Source: Clostridia bacterium
Lineage (GTDB): Bacteria; Bacillota; Clostridia; Oscillospirales; Acutalibacteraceae
Direction: 5' to 3'
Length of the DNA stretch: 13,688 bases
NCBI GenBank assembly: GCA_900767015.1
Contig: CAAFXQ010000020.1
Coordinates: 1 to 13,688, forward strand
A program made the translations under genes and the position numbers. Shown here piece by piece: positions 6,378 to 13,638 of this stretch. Below the pieces are notes generated by a model. The model was not told where the DNA came from and made no database searches. It saw only the letters and a list, made by a program, of their open reading frames with translations. How positions within the stretch are numbered: the first letter of the stretch is position 1; every line of letters begins with the position of its first letter.

Positions 6378-6951
6378 GTCCGATTTTCAAAAGCTCTTCT
6401 TCGAGCGAAAACGGCGGATAGTTTCTTATCAGTATATCGGCTTGACGAAAATAATATTCGTCGTCTTTCTGGGCATTGATCCGCCGCATGGCTTCTTCTT
6501 CGGTGATCCCGTCACGGGACAGAATACGTTTCAGCCGGATTGCAAGCGGAGCCGTTACGACAACGATTTTATCACATCTTTCCTTAGACGGACTTTCAAG
6601 AAGCGCCGCCGCATCAAAAAGGCAGTTTTCATATCCCGCTTTTTCGGCTTTCATAATTGCAAGCGAAAACAGGCGGTCGATTTCTCCGTGCGTGATTGCG
6701 TTCAGCTTTTTTGTATTTTCGGGAGAAGAAAAAGCCCGTTCGGCGGTTTTTCTCCGGTCAAGCGTACCGTCCGGCAAGAGGATATCTTCCCCGAAACAGT
6801 CCGCAAGCTTTTTCAGTACAGGCGAGCCTTTTTCGACGACTTTTCGGGCGAGAATATCGCCGTCAACGACATAAAAGCCTTTGTCATGGAGAAGCTTTGC
6901 AACGGTGGTTTTTCCCGACCCGCTTTTTCCCGTAAGTCCCCAGACGGTCAT
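6373..6951 (-). CDS. coaE: Dephospho-CoA kinase
   Basis: Last step of coenzyme A synthesis: ATP-dependent phosphorylation of the ribose 3'-hydroxyl of dephospho-CoA. It has 192 residues, near the family norm. Motifs: P-loop GKSGSGKT (8-15), DGDILARKV (30-38, normally D-x-D-x-x-A/S-R), LDRRKTAERAF (64-74), ITHGEI (86-91), FDAAALLE (112-119, the D-x-P/A-L-L-F/E signature) and the lid SRDGITEEEAMRRI (145-158). Late in the protein the usual N-x-G appears as NYP (177-179), a small deviation. AGGAAGGAAAG precedes ATG 6951. The stop codon TAG is completed by the first base of the palindromic element. An upstream GC-rich repeat separates it from sua5; no convincing promoter of its own is seen. Confidence 0.93.
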   Translation of the reverse strand: MTVWGLTGKSGSGKTTVAKLLHDKGFYVVDGDILARKVVEKGSPVLKKLADCFGEDILLPDGTLDRRKTAERAFSSPENTKKLNAITHGEIDRLFSLAIMKAEKAGYENCLFDAAALLESPSKERCDKIVVVTAPLAIRLKRILSRDGITEEEAMRRINAQKDDEYYFRQADILIRNYPPFSLEEELLKIGQ

Positions 6952-7016
6952 GGCTTTCCTTCCTTTCTGAATGATAAATCAAGATGAAATGGGATAGATG
7001 AATAAATTTTAGTTTC

Positions 7017-7426
<410 letters not shown>

Positions 7427-7446
7427 TAAAAAATCCCCCGGCGACC

Positions 7447-8475
7447 TTACAGCTCCACAACACGAAACGCCGCCGCCCGGACAAGGCGGTTAAAAACGGC
7501 AAGTCCCATTCCGTCTGCAAGCGGATAACGGGCATACACAGTCTGATACCCCTTTTCGTCGGCTTCTCGGAGCGCTTCGAAAATCCGGTTTGCCTGAGAA
7601 GCGGAATCGTTTTCATCGCCGTAGGTCAGAACGTGTAATCCGTCAAGCTTTTCGGCGTCACCGTCAAAGCAAAGTGCGGCGGTATTTTCGTCCGCCCTTT
7701 CTTCCACATAGGTTTTATATTTTTCGAAATTTCCCTTTATTATTATTACCTCGGCTGTCGGCGAATAATGCTTGTATTTCATGCCCGGCGAAGCGGCAAC
7801 GGTGCCCTCCTGAAGCTTGTTAAATACAGCCGGGTCAATTTCAATTTCTCCGAGCACGCTTTCGAGCATTTCCGGCGTGATTCCGCCGGGCCGCAGCAGT
7901 CTCGGCTTCTCGCCGGCAAGCGTAATGACCGTCGATTCCACGCCGACCTTGCATTCGCCGCCGTCCACGATATATTCGATTTTACCGTCAAGGTCATGAA
8001 GAACATGAGCGGCCGTGGTCGGACTCGGTTTCCCCGAGGTGTTCGCCGACGGAGCGGCAAGCGGAACGCCCGCCTTTTCGATAAGTGCTCGTGCAATCGG
8101 GTGGCTCGGCATACGGACGGCAACCGTGTCAAGTCCGCCGCTCGTTTTCATCGGGACAAGCTCCGACTTCGGCAGAATAATCGTAAGAGGCCCCGGCCAG
8201 TATTTCTTTGCAAGCCTTTCGGCACTTTCGGGAATTTCTTTGACAAGCGGCTTCCACTCATCAAAATGTGCGATATGCACAATCAGCGGATTGTCGCTCG
8301 GTCTGCCTTTGGCTTCGTAAATTTTTTCGACCGCTCTTTCGTCAAGTGCGTTGGCCGCAAGTCCGTATACGGTTTCCGTCGGGATTGCCGCAAGACCGCC
8401 GTTTCGAAGTGTCTGTCCGACTTTTGGGAGACGGGGATCGCTGGCATCGTTAATTTTCAACAGTTCGGTTTTCAT
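7447..8475 (-). CDS. L-threonylcarbamoyladenylate synthase (Sua5 type)
   Basis: Makes threonylcarbamoyl-AMP from threonine, bicarbonate and ATP, the first step of t6A37 modification in ANN-decoding tRNAs. The 342 residues have the long Sua5 layout. A YrdC domain (about 12-200) has PTETVYGL (32-39), KGRPSDNPL (56-64), WPGPLT (93-98), RMPSHP (121-126) and SAN (143-145), and is followed by RPG (195-197), the linker PGMKYKHYSP (230-239) and a C-terminal Sua5 domain (240-340). The start ATG overlaps the prfA stop (TAATG), so translation is coupled to release factor 1. A GAGG site lies at the prfA end. Commonly prmC sits near prfA in Firmicutes; here it is absent between them. Confidence 0.95.
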   Translation of the reverse strand: MKTELLKINDASDPRLPKVGQTLRNGGLAAIPTETVYGLAANALDERAVEKIYEAKGRPSDNPLIVHIAHFDEWKPLVKEIPESAERLAKKYWPGPLTIILPKSELVPMKTSGGLDTVAVRMPSHPIARALIEKAGVPLAAPSANTSGKPSPTTAAHVLHDLDGKIEYIVDGGECKVGVESTVITLAGEKPRLLRPGGITPEMLESVLGEIEIDPAVFNKLQEGTVAASPGMKYKHYSPTAEVIIIKGNFEKYKTYVEERADENTAALCFDGDAEKLDGLHVLTYGDENDSASQANRIFEALREADEKGYQTVYARYPLADGMGLAVFNRLVRAAAFRVVEL

Positions 8476-9548
8476 TATGATTCCTCTTTTTGCAGCTTTT
8501 TGGCGGTGTCAAAGGTGATGAGCGCATCAAGCACCTCGTCCATATCGCCGTTTAAAAACTGCTCAAGCTTATAGATGGTAAGGCCTATCCGGTGGTCGGA
8601 AACACGCCCCTGCGGATAGTTATAGGTGCGGATCCGTTCGCTCCGGTCACCGGTTCCGACCTGCGACTTTCTTTCGTCGGCGATGGAGCTTGCCTGCTTT
8701 TGCCGTTCGGCTTCAAGAATTCTCGACTTGAGCACACGCATCGCCTTGTCACGGTTTTTATGCTGGCTTCTTTCGTCCTGACATTCAACGACTGTGCCCG
8801 TCGGAATATGCGTGATACGGATTGCGGATTCGGTCTTGTTGATATGCTGACCGCCGGCGCCGCTCGAACGAAAAGTATCAATCTGCAAATCGGCGGGATT
8901 GATTTCAATGTCCACGTCCTCGGCTTCGGGAAGCACGGCGACCGTTGCGGTCGATGTATGGATTCTTCCCTGCGATTCGGTTTCGGGCACACGCTGAACC
9001 CGGTGAACGCCGCTTTCAAACTTCAGGCGGGAATAGGCGCCCTCGCCGCTTATCATAAAGCTGATTTCCTTGAAGCCGCCAAGCTCGGTTTCGTTTGCAT
9101 AAAGCACCTCGGTTTTAAAGCCCTTTTTCTCGGCGTACATCGAGTACATTCTAAAAAGCACCGCCGCAAACAAAGCCGACTCCTCACCGCCGGCACCGCC
9201 CCGGATTTCAACGATGACGTTTTTATCGTCGTTCGGGTCTTTCGGCAACAGCAAAATTTTGAGTTCTTCGGTAAGCGACTCAACCCGGGCTTTGCTTTCC
9301 TCAATCTCCGCAAGCACCATTTCCCGCATCTCTTTATCGAGGCCGCCATCGTCAAGCATCTGCTTCGCTTCTTCAAGGTCACTTGCCGCCTTTTTATACG
9401 CCCGGTATTTTTCGACAATCGGGGTGAGGGTTTTCTGCTCTTTCATGAGCGATTTATATTGTTCCATATCGGACAGTATGTTCGGGTCAAAAAGCTTTTC
9501 ACTGATTTCTTCAAAGTGCTTTTCGACCTCACTGAGCTTTTCAAGCAT
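8475..9548 (-). CDS. prfA: Peptide chain release factor 1
   Basis: Reads UAA and UAG in the ribosomal A site and triggers peptide release. It has 357 residues, normal for RF1. The stop-codon reading tripeptide of RF1 (P-x-T) is PET (188-190) within VQRVPETESQGR. The catalytic loop SGAGGQHINK (229-238) carries GGQ (232-234), whose Gln is the target of PrmC methylation in known RF1. RIHTSTATVAVLPE (195-208) is also typical. The start at 9548 is preferred to an in-frame ATG at 9572 because MLEKL is the usual RF1 beginning and GAGGGGG lies 5 bp upstream. It overlaps the DUF951 stop by 8 bp and is overlapped by sua5 at its own stop, making a tightly coupled three-gene set. Confidence 0.96.
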   Translation of the reverse strand: MLEKLSEVEKHFEEISEKLFDPNILSDMEQYKSLMKEQKTLTPIVEKYRAYKKAASDLEEAKQMLDDGGLDKEMREMVLAEIEESKARVESLTEELKILLLPKDPNDDKNVIVEIRGGAGGEESALFAAVLFRMYSMYAEKKGFKTEVLYANETELGGFKEISFMISGEGAYSRLKFESGVHRVQRVPETESQGRIHTSTATVAVLPEAEDVDIEINPADLQIDTFRSSGAGGQHINKTESAIRITHIPTGTVVECQDERSQHKNRDKAMRVLKSRILEAERQKQASSIADERKSQVGTGDRSERIRTYNYPQGRVSDHRIGLTIYKLEQFLNGDMDEVLDALITFDTAKKLQKEES

Positions 9549-9738
9549 TGGTTTCCCCCTCTTTGCGGACAATTTTCTTGATGTTCTTTTCCGCCTTTCT
9601 TCTCGGAACCATCACTTCACGGTTACACTTGCGGCAGCGGATTTTAAAATCCATACCGACCCGAAGCACGTCAAATTCATGACAGCCGCAGGGATGGTCT
9701 TTCTTCATAACAAGGATATCTCCGACTCTTACGTCCAT
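9541..9738 (-). CDS. DUF951 family small zinc-ribbon-like protein
   Basis: A 65-residue cytoplasmic protein of unknown role, common in Firmicutes. MDVRVGDILVMKKDHPCGC opens the DUF951 signature. Two Cys pairs, C17-G-C19 and C35-R-K-C38, look like a four-Cys metal site. The family fold is SH3-like, and the VPRRK tail is basic, so nucleic acid or ribosome contact is plausible but unproven. GGAGGACTT just before ATG 9738 sets the start. It is the first gene of the minus-strand operon, behind a good promoter (9786-9814), and overlaps prfA by 8 bp, which links it to translation. Confidence 0.88.
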   Translation of the reverse strand: MDVRVGDILVMKKDHPCGCHEFDVLRVGMDFKIRCRKCNREVMVPRRKAEKNIKKIVRKEGETNA

Positions 9739-9753
9739 AAGTCCTCCGAAAAC

Positions 9754-9788
9754 AGATAGTAGATGTTAGATTTCAGATGTTAGATATT
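9754..9788 (-). repeat. Heptanucleotide array, minus-strand unit AACATCT
   Basis: Five 7-bp units (plus strand AGATAGT, AGATGTT, AGATTTC, AGATGTT, AGATATT). It overlaps the -10 box of the DUF951-prfA promoter by 3 bp and fills the start of its leader. On the transcribed strand it matches the array in the toxin leader (3842-3876). Confidence 0.8.
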
Positions 9789-9814
9789 ATAGCAGATTTT
9801 GGGGAAAATATCAA
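9786..9814 (-). promoter_or_regulatory. Promoter of the DUF951-prfA-sua5 operon
   Basis: Minus strand: TTGATA (9814-9809), 17-bp spacer, TATAAT (9791-9786) preceded by TGC (extended -10). The start would be near 9779, about 40 nt before the DUF951 start codon. Confidence 0.82.
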
Positions 9815-9842
9815 TGCGCTTGGAAGAATTCAGCCAACGTAG

Positions 9843-9864
9843 GGGCGACCCCATGTGGTCGCCC
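9843..9864. repeat. Short intergenic inverted repeat
   Basis: GGGCGACC (9843-9850) and GGTCGCCC (9857-9864) form a perfect 8-bp stem with a CCATGT loop. No T tract follows in either direction. 'TAGGGGCGACC...GGTCGCCC' units are, as I recall, frequent dispersed repeats in gut Clostridia. Confidence 0.7.
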
Positions 9865-9899
9865 ACGGAATTTGAATCAATACGGTAAATTATTGCTTG

Positions 9900-10264
9900 T
9901 CGGTCATAGGTTAATTAGAATTTCACCTTGTGCTGACGGGAAGCGAGCACTCCCTCAGTCACTTCGTGACAGCTCCCTTCTGAGGGAGCCAACTCAAGCT
10001 TCCCTCGTGAGGGAGGTGGCGGCGTCAGCCGTCGGAGGGAGTCAGCCAAGGCGGCCGGGTGCGGCGAAGCCGCACGTTTTGCGTGCCGTCGGCACGCAAA
10101 ACACAAAGCCGTCCGGCTTTGTCGGCCGCCGTCCCGCCTCCGGCTGTATTTTCCCCGAAGCCGCCCGGCTTCCCGCCGCTTATAATCTACAAACTTCCCG
10201 ACACGGAAAAGCCGTTTCTGTGGGAAGAATCTTCCCTTTGGTACAAAGGAAACCCGCGACCACA
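9900..10264. repeat. GC-rich multi-hairpin repeat, copy 2
   Basis: Same order of hairpins and same orientation as copy 1 (7017-7389), starting with a shared TCGGTCATAGG-like segment and ending AAACCCGCGACCACAA. Stems are kept while loops and some paired bases change: GCTCCCT-TCTG-AGGGAGC here versus a CGGC loop in copy 1. The stem at 10076-10102 is a perfect 12 bp (GTTTTGCGTGCC/GGCACGCAAAAC). GGGAAG/CTTCCC (10222-10236) replaces GGGGA/TCCCC. Here it lies upstream of two divergent genes rather than inside an operon. Open frames that cross it are artefacts of composition. Confidence 0.85.
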
Positions 10265-10285
10265 ATTACGCATTACGCATTACGC
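10265..10285. repeat. Heptanucleotide array, ATTACGC units
   Basis: Three perfect ATTACGC units and a degenerate fourth (ATTTGCG, to 10292) directly after the GC-rich repeat copy 2. This is the same place that CTATTCA units hold after copy 1. Confidence 0.85.
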
Positions 10286-10403
10286 ATTTGCGCTCCCCCC
10301 GGCATTGCCGTCGCCATGCGACCGATAAATAAATGAAAAATTTATTTCATATAAATTAAAGAAAAGTATGTCAAAGCCCGAAAGGGCGGAAAGGGTCTTT
10401 AAA

Positions 10404-11357
10404 ATGAAAAAGTATTATCCAGAAAACTATCTCATCGCAACAAAAGAAAACGAAAACTGTCTTTCGACACGGGCGGCGCTCAAGGAAGCCTACTATAACG
10501 GGCGTATCTTAGAAGCCAGAGCCGTGGTCTGCGACAAGGAGCATAATCTTCACGTTGACCTCGGCGTCATGAAGGGCATTATGCCCCGTGAAGAATGCGC
10601 CATCGGAATCGACGACGGCTCGGTACGGGATATTGCGATTATCTCCCGGGTCAATAAGCCGGTCATGTTCAAGATCACCGGCTTTGACACCGACGAAGAA
10701 GGCAAGCCGATTGCCGTATTGAGCCGCAAGGCGGTGCAGAACGAATGTATGGCCGAATATATCTCCTCGCTCGTTCCGGGCTGTGTCATTGACGCCGTTG
10801 TCACGCACATGGAGTCTTTCGGTGTGTTTGCCGACATCGGAGCCGGAATATGCGCCCTGATGCCGATCGACAGTATCTCCGTTTCCCGTATTCCTCACCC
10901 GTCGGCTCGTTTTTCCGCCGGTCAGAAAATCAAGGCGGTCGTCAAGAGCATCGACGAAAACGGGAGAATCACTCTGAGTTATAAAGAGCTTTTGGGTACC
11001 TGGGAGGAAAACGCAAGCCTCTTTAAAGCCGGCGAAACCGTACCGGGCATTGTCCGCTCGGTCGAGCGCTACGGGATTTTCGTTGAACTCAAGCCGAACC
11101 TTGCCGGGCTTGCCGAATATGTGCCGGGCGTTGTTCCCGGACAGCACGCAAGCGTTTACATCAAGAACCTCATTCCCGAACGGATGAAAATCAAGCTGAT
11201 TATCGTCGACTCGTTTGACGCTCAATATCCGAACGAGCCGGTGACGTATTATAACACCTCCGACTTTATCGACCGTTGGGTTTATTCGCCCGAATGCAGC
11301 GATAAAAAAATTGAGACTGTTTTTTCGGATTATGAATTGACTACGAAGGCAATATGA
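10404..11357 (+). CDS. S1-domain RNA-binding protein (ribosomal protein S1-like)
   Basis: Cytoplasmic RNA-binding protein with about three S1 (OB-fold) repeats in 317 residues: a divergent one at about 33-112, a clear one at 123-196 (PGCVIDAVVTHMESFGVFADIG ... GRITLSYKELLG, key turn residues FGVF) and a third at 210-270 (GIVRSVERYGIFVELKPNLAGL). Short S1 proteins like this are annotated as 30S protein S1 or S1 homologues in Clostridia; a role in mRNA binding at the ribosome is likely but not proven. Start 10404 follows GGAAAGGG by 8 bp; the in-frame ATG at 10368 lacks a ribosome binding site and would read through a GCCC-GAAA-GGGC hairpin. No clear promoter was found in the AT-rich stretch 10311-10367. 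Confidence 0.88.
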   Translation: MKKYYPENYLIATKENENCLSTRAALKEAYYNGRILEARAVVCDKEHNLHVDLGVMKGIMPREECAIGIDDGSVRDIAIISRVNKPVMFKITGFDTDEEGKPIAVLSRKAVQNECMAEYISSLVPGCVIDAVVTHMESFGVFADIGAGICALMPIDSISVSRIPHPSARFSAGQKIKAVVKSIDENGRITLSYKELLGTWEENASLFKAGETVPGIVRSVERYGIFVELKPNLAGLAEYVPGVVPGQHASVYIKNLIPERMKIKLIIVDSFDAQYPNEPVTYYNTSDFIDRWVYSPECSDKKIETVFSDYELTTKAI

Positions 11358-11365
11358 TATAAAAT
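11337..11365 (+). promoter_or_regulatory. Candidate promoter of the PIG-L deacetylase gene
   Basis: TTGACT (11337-11342), 17-bp spacer, TAAAAT (11360-11365). The -35 box lies inside the end of the S1 gene. AGAGG-CAA-CCTCT (11366-11378) forms a small hairpin at the expected transcript start. Confidence 0.55.
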
Positions 11366-11412
11366 AGAGGCAACCTCTAAAGGAGAAAACGAAGAAAAGG
11401 ACAGTGGAGAAA

Positions 11413-12243
11413 ATGAGTATCAAGGAAACCATCAAAAAACGCAATAAGCAAATCCGGCTTTCTGCCGAACGGGCAGCCATCAATGCCGTTGCCGAGGTCG
11501 GCGTCGATATGCTTTGCGCACCGCCGCAGCTTGCCAAAGCGAAAAAAGTGCTGTTTGTTCAGCCGCACCCCGACGACAATCAGATCGGAGCCGGCGGAAC
11601 GATGGCGTGGCTTGTGTCGCTCGGCGTTGAAGTGTACGAGCTGACCGTAACGGACGACCGCTATGCCGACCCCCAATACAAAGGCAAGGAAAACGAGGTC
11701 GTCACAACCCGTCAGAAAGAAGCCATGGCGGCGCAGAAATATCTCGGCGTGAAAAACGCAGGCTTTTTAGGCTTTGCCGACAAGACGAGAGCCTCGGTTG
11801 ACGAAATCTCACAGGCGATTTTGCCGGTTATCCGGGAAATCAAGCCGGATTTTGTTTTAACCGTTGACCCGACCCTTGTTTCGGAATGTCATTCCGATCA
11901 TATCAAGGTCGGCACGGCCGTCAAATACGCCTGTATCGACAGCTGGTGCAACTTCTACCCCGATTTTAACGAGGACGGCTCGTTCCGGGACGATACCTGG
12001 AAGTGTCAGGGAATCGGTTTTTATTACACCGACAAGCCGAATGCCCTGATTGACATCAGCAACTTCGAGGAAAAGAAAATGGAAAGCATCTTGCTTCATA
12101 AGTCGCAGTACGATGCGGCGCTGACGCTTGCCATCCGCTTACAGCAGCAATTCTTCGCCAAAGGCACCGAATTCAAAGCGGCGGAACCGCTCAGGCTTCA
12201 GTCCGCATTGCAGATGCACTGCTTCAATCTGCCGATTGAATAA
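11413..12243 (+). CDS. PIG-L/LmbE family deacetylase
   Basis: Predicted zinc-dependent N-deacetylase of the PIG-L fold, acting on an N-acetylglucosaminyl or related amide; the substrate is unknown. It has 276 residues. The N-terminal metal motif is QPHPDDNQIGAGGT (50-63), with His52 and Asp55 as expected zinc ligands and Asp54 as general base. The usual HPDDE reads HPDDN here. The second site is SECHSDHIKVG (157-167), with the third ligand at His160 or His163. YELTVTDDRYADP (75-87) and REIKPDFVLT (141-150) follow the fold. ATG 11413 has GGAG close upstream; GTG 11404 is an alternative adding three residues. It follows the S1 gene by 55 bp and ends at a strong terminator. Confidence 0.88.
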   Translation: MSIKETIKKRNKQIRLSAERAAINAVAEVGVDMLCAPPQLAKAKKVLFVQPHPDDNQIGAGGTMAWLVSLGVEVYELTVTDDRYADPQYKGKENEVVTTRQKEAMAAQKYLGVKNAGFLGFADKTRASVDEISQAILPVIREIKPDFVLTVDPTLVSECHSDHIKVGTAVKYACIDSWCNFYPDFNEDGSFRDDTWKCQGIGFYYTDKPNALIDISNFEEKKMESILLHKSQYDAALTLAIRLQQQFFAKGTEFKAAEPLRLQSALQMHCFNLPIE

Positions 12244-12249
12244 AAGTTT

Positions 12250-12279
12250 CACCGCCGAAGAGATCCGGCGGTGTTTTTT
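12250..12279 (+). terminator. Terminator after the PIG-L gene
   Basis: CACCGCCG (12250-12257) and CGGCGGTG (12266-12273) form a perfect 8-bp stem with an 8-nt loop, then six T. It starts 7 bp after the stop codon. Confidence 0.93.
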
Positions 12280-12287
12280 CAAGGAAC

Positions 12288-12315
12288 CAAAAAGGGGCTG
12301 TAAAAAATCAGCCCC
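12288..12315 (-). terminator. Terminator of the Xre regulator gene
   Basis: On the minus strand GGGGCTG (12315-12309) pairs with CAGCCCC (12300-12294), followed by TTTTT. The stop codon of the regulator gene touches the hairpin. It lies back to back with the PIG-L terminator. Confidence 0.85.
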
Positions 12316-12655
12316 CTGTTTTCTTTTCTTTCTTTTTTTGCCTGCGGGCACGATCCAATGCTTTTTTCCTGGCTTTTTCCCGTGCTCTTTTGTCCTTTTC
12401 CTGTGCTTTCAGTTTGTCCGCCGTTTCTTTACTTGTACCGGCCTGACCGACAAGCTCGGAAAGCGTCACGCCGTACAGGTCGGAAATCTTCAAAAGCACA
12501 TAGACGTCGGGGACACCCTCGCCCCGCTCCCATTTGGAAACGGATTTGTTCGAATAGCTGATACACTCGGCAAGCTCCGCCTGCGTCATACCGTGGAGCT
12601 TACGGTATTTGACGAGGTTTTCGGCAAGTTTTACGGTAAATTCATGCTCATTCAT
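12308..12655 (-). CDS. Xre-family transcriptional regulator with basic tail
   Basis: A 115-residue DNA-binding protein. The HTH_3 domain (about 9-67) is canonical: LAENLVKYRKLHGMTQAELA, then ISYSNKSVSKWERGEGVPD with the recognition helix near 33-44. Residues 83-113 are almost all Lys, Arg, Glu and Ala, a helical basic tail that may bind DNA nonspecifically. No sensor or metalloprotease domain is present. ATG 12655 follows AAAGGGGAA; an in-frame ATG 16 codons upstream would include the ribosome binding site. The gene is divergent from the hemolysin III-like gene, and a 19-bp palindrome covers its promoter, so it probably represses itself and might control its neighbour. Confidence 0.9.
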   Translation of the reverse strand: MNEHEFTVKLAENLVKYRKLHGMTQAELAECISYSNKSVSKWERGEGVPDVYVLLKISDLYGVTLSELVGQAGTSKETADKLKAQEKDKRAREKARKKALDRARRQKKKEKKTGG

Positions 12656-12702
12656 GCTTTTTCCCCTTTCATTCGTGATATAGTGAAAGTGATTCCGGAA
12701 CA

Positions 12703-12721
12703 ATTCTACTATAAGTAGAAT
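12703..12721. promoter_or_regulatory. Candidate Xre operator (19-bp palindrome)
   Basis: ATTCTACT-ATA-AGTAGAAT is a perfect palindrome covering the -10 box and part of the spacer of the regulator's promoter. A looser dyad GTAGA-n6-TCTAC (12749-12764) lies 45 bp away towards the divergent gene and shares the TCTAC/GTAGA core, so it could be a second site. Confidence 0.65.
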
Positions 12722-12731
12722 CTGTTGTCAA
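12703..12731 (-). promoter_or_regulatory. Promoter of the Xre regulator gene
   Basis: Minus strand: perfect TTGACA (12731-12726), 17-bp spacer, TAGAAT (12708-12703). The start is expected near 12696. Confidence 0.85.
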
Positions 12732-12774
12732 GTATAAATCCACCGACAGTAGACAACAATCTACAAGTAAGGGC

Positions 12775-12803
12775 TTTACCCGAAAAAGCGACTGCTGTAT
12801 ACT
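12775..12803 (+). promoter_or_regulatory. Candidate promoter of the hemolysin III-like gene
   Basis: TTTACC (12775-12780), 17-bp spacer, TATACT (12798-12803). The -35 box is weak; the -10 box has 5 of 6 matches. The start would be near 12810, just before the ribosome binding site. Confidence 0.5.
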
Positions 12804-12834
12804 TTCGGCATTCTGAAAGGAGCGTGAATTTGTC

Positions 12835-13539
12835 ATGAATGAAGCCTGTATCAGCCAAAAGAACATAGGCGTTCACAGCCGGAGCCTGCCCGACTATACA
12901 AGAAACGAAGAAATCGCCAACATGACAACCCATATTTTAGGCGGTGTGTTCGCCTTATTTTCTCTTTTGATGTGCACGGCCTTTGCGGCGTGGAATAAAA
13001 ACCTATCCGGACTAGTTTCCGGTGTGATTTACGGAATCTCGATGATTGTCGTCTATGTTATCTCAAGCGTCTATCACGGCCTTGACCCCGACAGAGCCTA
13101 TAAAGGGAAGGTCGTTTTGCGTGTGCTTGACCACTGCGATATCTACGGACTGATTGTCGGCACGTTTGCTCCGATTGCGCTGACGGGACTTCGCAAGGTC
13201 AGTCCGACCGTTGCGTGGGTATCACTTTGTCTGGTTATCCTTACAGCAATAATCGGAACGGTTTTTACGGCGATTGATTTTTCGAAGTTCAGAATTATCT
13301 CCTACGGTGCCTATTTCGTCGCCGGTTGGAGCGTTATTATGACGGTGAAGCAAATGCTTCTTGCCTTTTCGAAAGAATTTATCGTCCTGATGGTTGTCGG
13401 CGGAGCGGTTTACACCTTAGGCATGATCTTTTACGGCTTACAGTGCAAGGGATACAAGTACTGTCATTCGGTTTTTCATCTGTTTATCCTTGCCGGCTCG
13501 GTCATTCACTTTATTGCTATTTTTAAGTATTGCATCTGA
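12835..13539 (+). CDS. Hemolysin III / PAQR-type membrane protein
   Basis: Integral membrane protein of 234 residues with about seven helices, in the HlyIII/PAQR superfamily. Conserved polar residues of a probable metal site are in place: SSVYHGLDPD (77-86, with His81), LDHCDIYGLIVGTFAP (98-113, with Asp99, His100, Asp102) and CHSVFHLFILAGSVIHF (210-226, with His211 and His215). In eukaryotic relatives these bind zinc and act as receptors or ceramidases; the bacterial role is uncertain, and cytolysis is not established for most members. GAAAGGAG (12815-12822) lies 12 bp before the ATG, slightly far. The N-terminal 25 residues are soluble. It is divergent from an Xre regulator. No T-tailed terminator was found after it. 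Confidence 0.92.
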   Translation: MNEACISQKNIGVHSRSLPDYTRNEEIANMTTHILGGVFALFSLLMCTAFAAWNKNLSGLVSGVIYGISMIVVYVISSVYHGLDPDRAYKGKVVLRVLDHCDIYGLIVGTFAPIALTGLRKVSPTVAWVSLCLVILTAIIGTVFTAIDFSKFRIISYGAYFVAGWSVIMTVKQMLLAFSKEFIVLMVVGGAVYTLGMIFYGLQCKGYKYCHSVFHLFILAGSVIHFIAIFKYCI

Positions 13540-13638
13540 TAGCGCTCATCGCTTTCAAAAATCAGAATGCAGCGGTCAGAAAGCAGACTGTGTATCGGTT
13601 GGTTTGTACTTTTCTGCTTGAACCTGTTCTATATCTCT
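13540..13638. other. Short intergenic stretch without a recognised feature
   Basis: Between the hemolysin III-like gene and repeat copy 3. AGCG-CTCAT-CGCT (13542-13554) is a weak dyad without a following T tract. No gene, promoter or known RNA is apparent. Confidence 0.5.

Noticed and set aside
6097..6987. 296-codon plus-strand frame across coaE and the palindromic element
   Set aside because: It runs antisense through coaE, the MITE and the transglycosylase start, and its translation has no family character.
8592..9581. 329-codon plus-strand frame opposite prfA
   Set aside because: It is the mirror of a fully conserved RF1 gene, with no ribosome binding site or family motif. Long antisense frames arise from the codon bias of this genome.
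10305..10355. Promoter for the S1 gene (TTGCCG or TATAAA in the AT-rich stretch)
   Set aside because: No -35/-10 pair with acceptable spacing and match was found, so it is not listed as a feature.
10509..11537. 342-codon minus-strand frame opposite the S1 gene
   Set aside because: It lies antisense to a gene with clear S1 domains and shows no recognisable domain.
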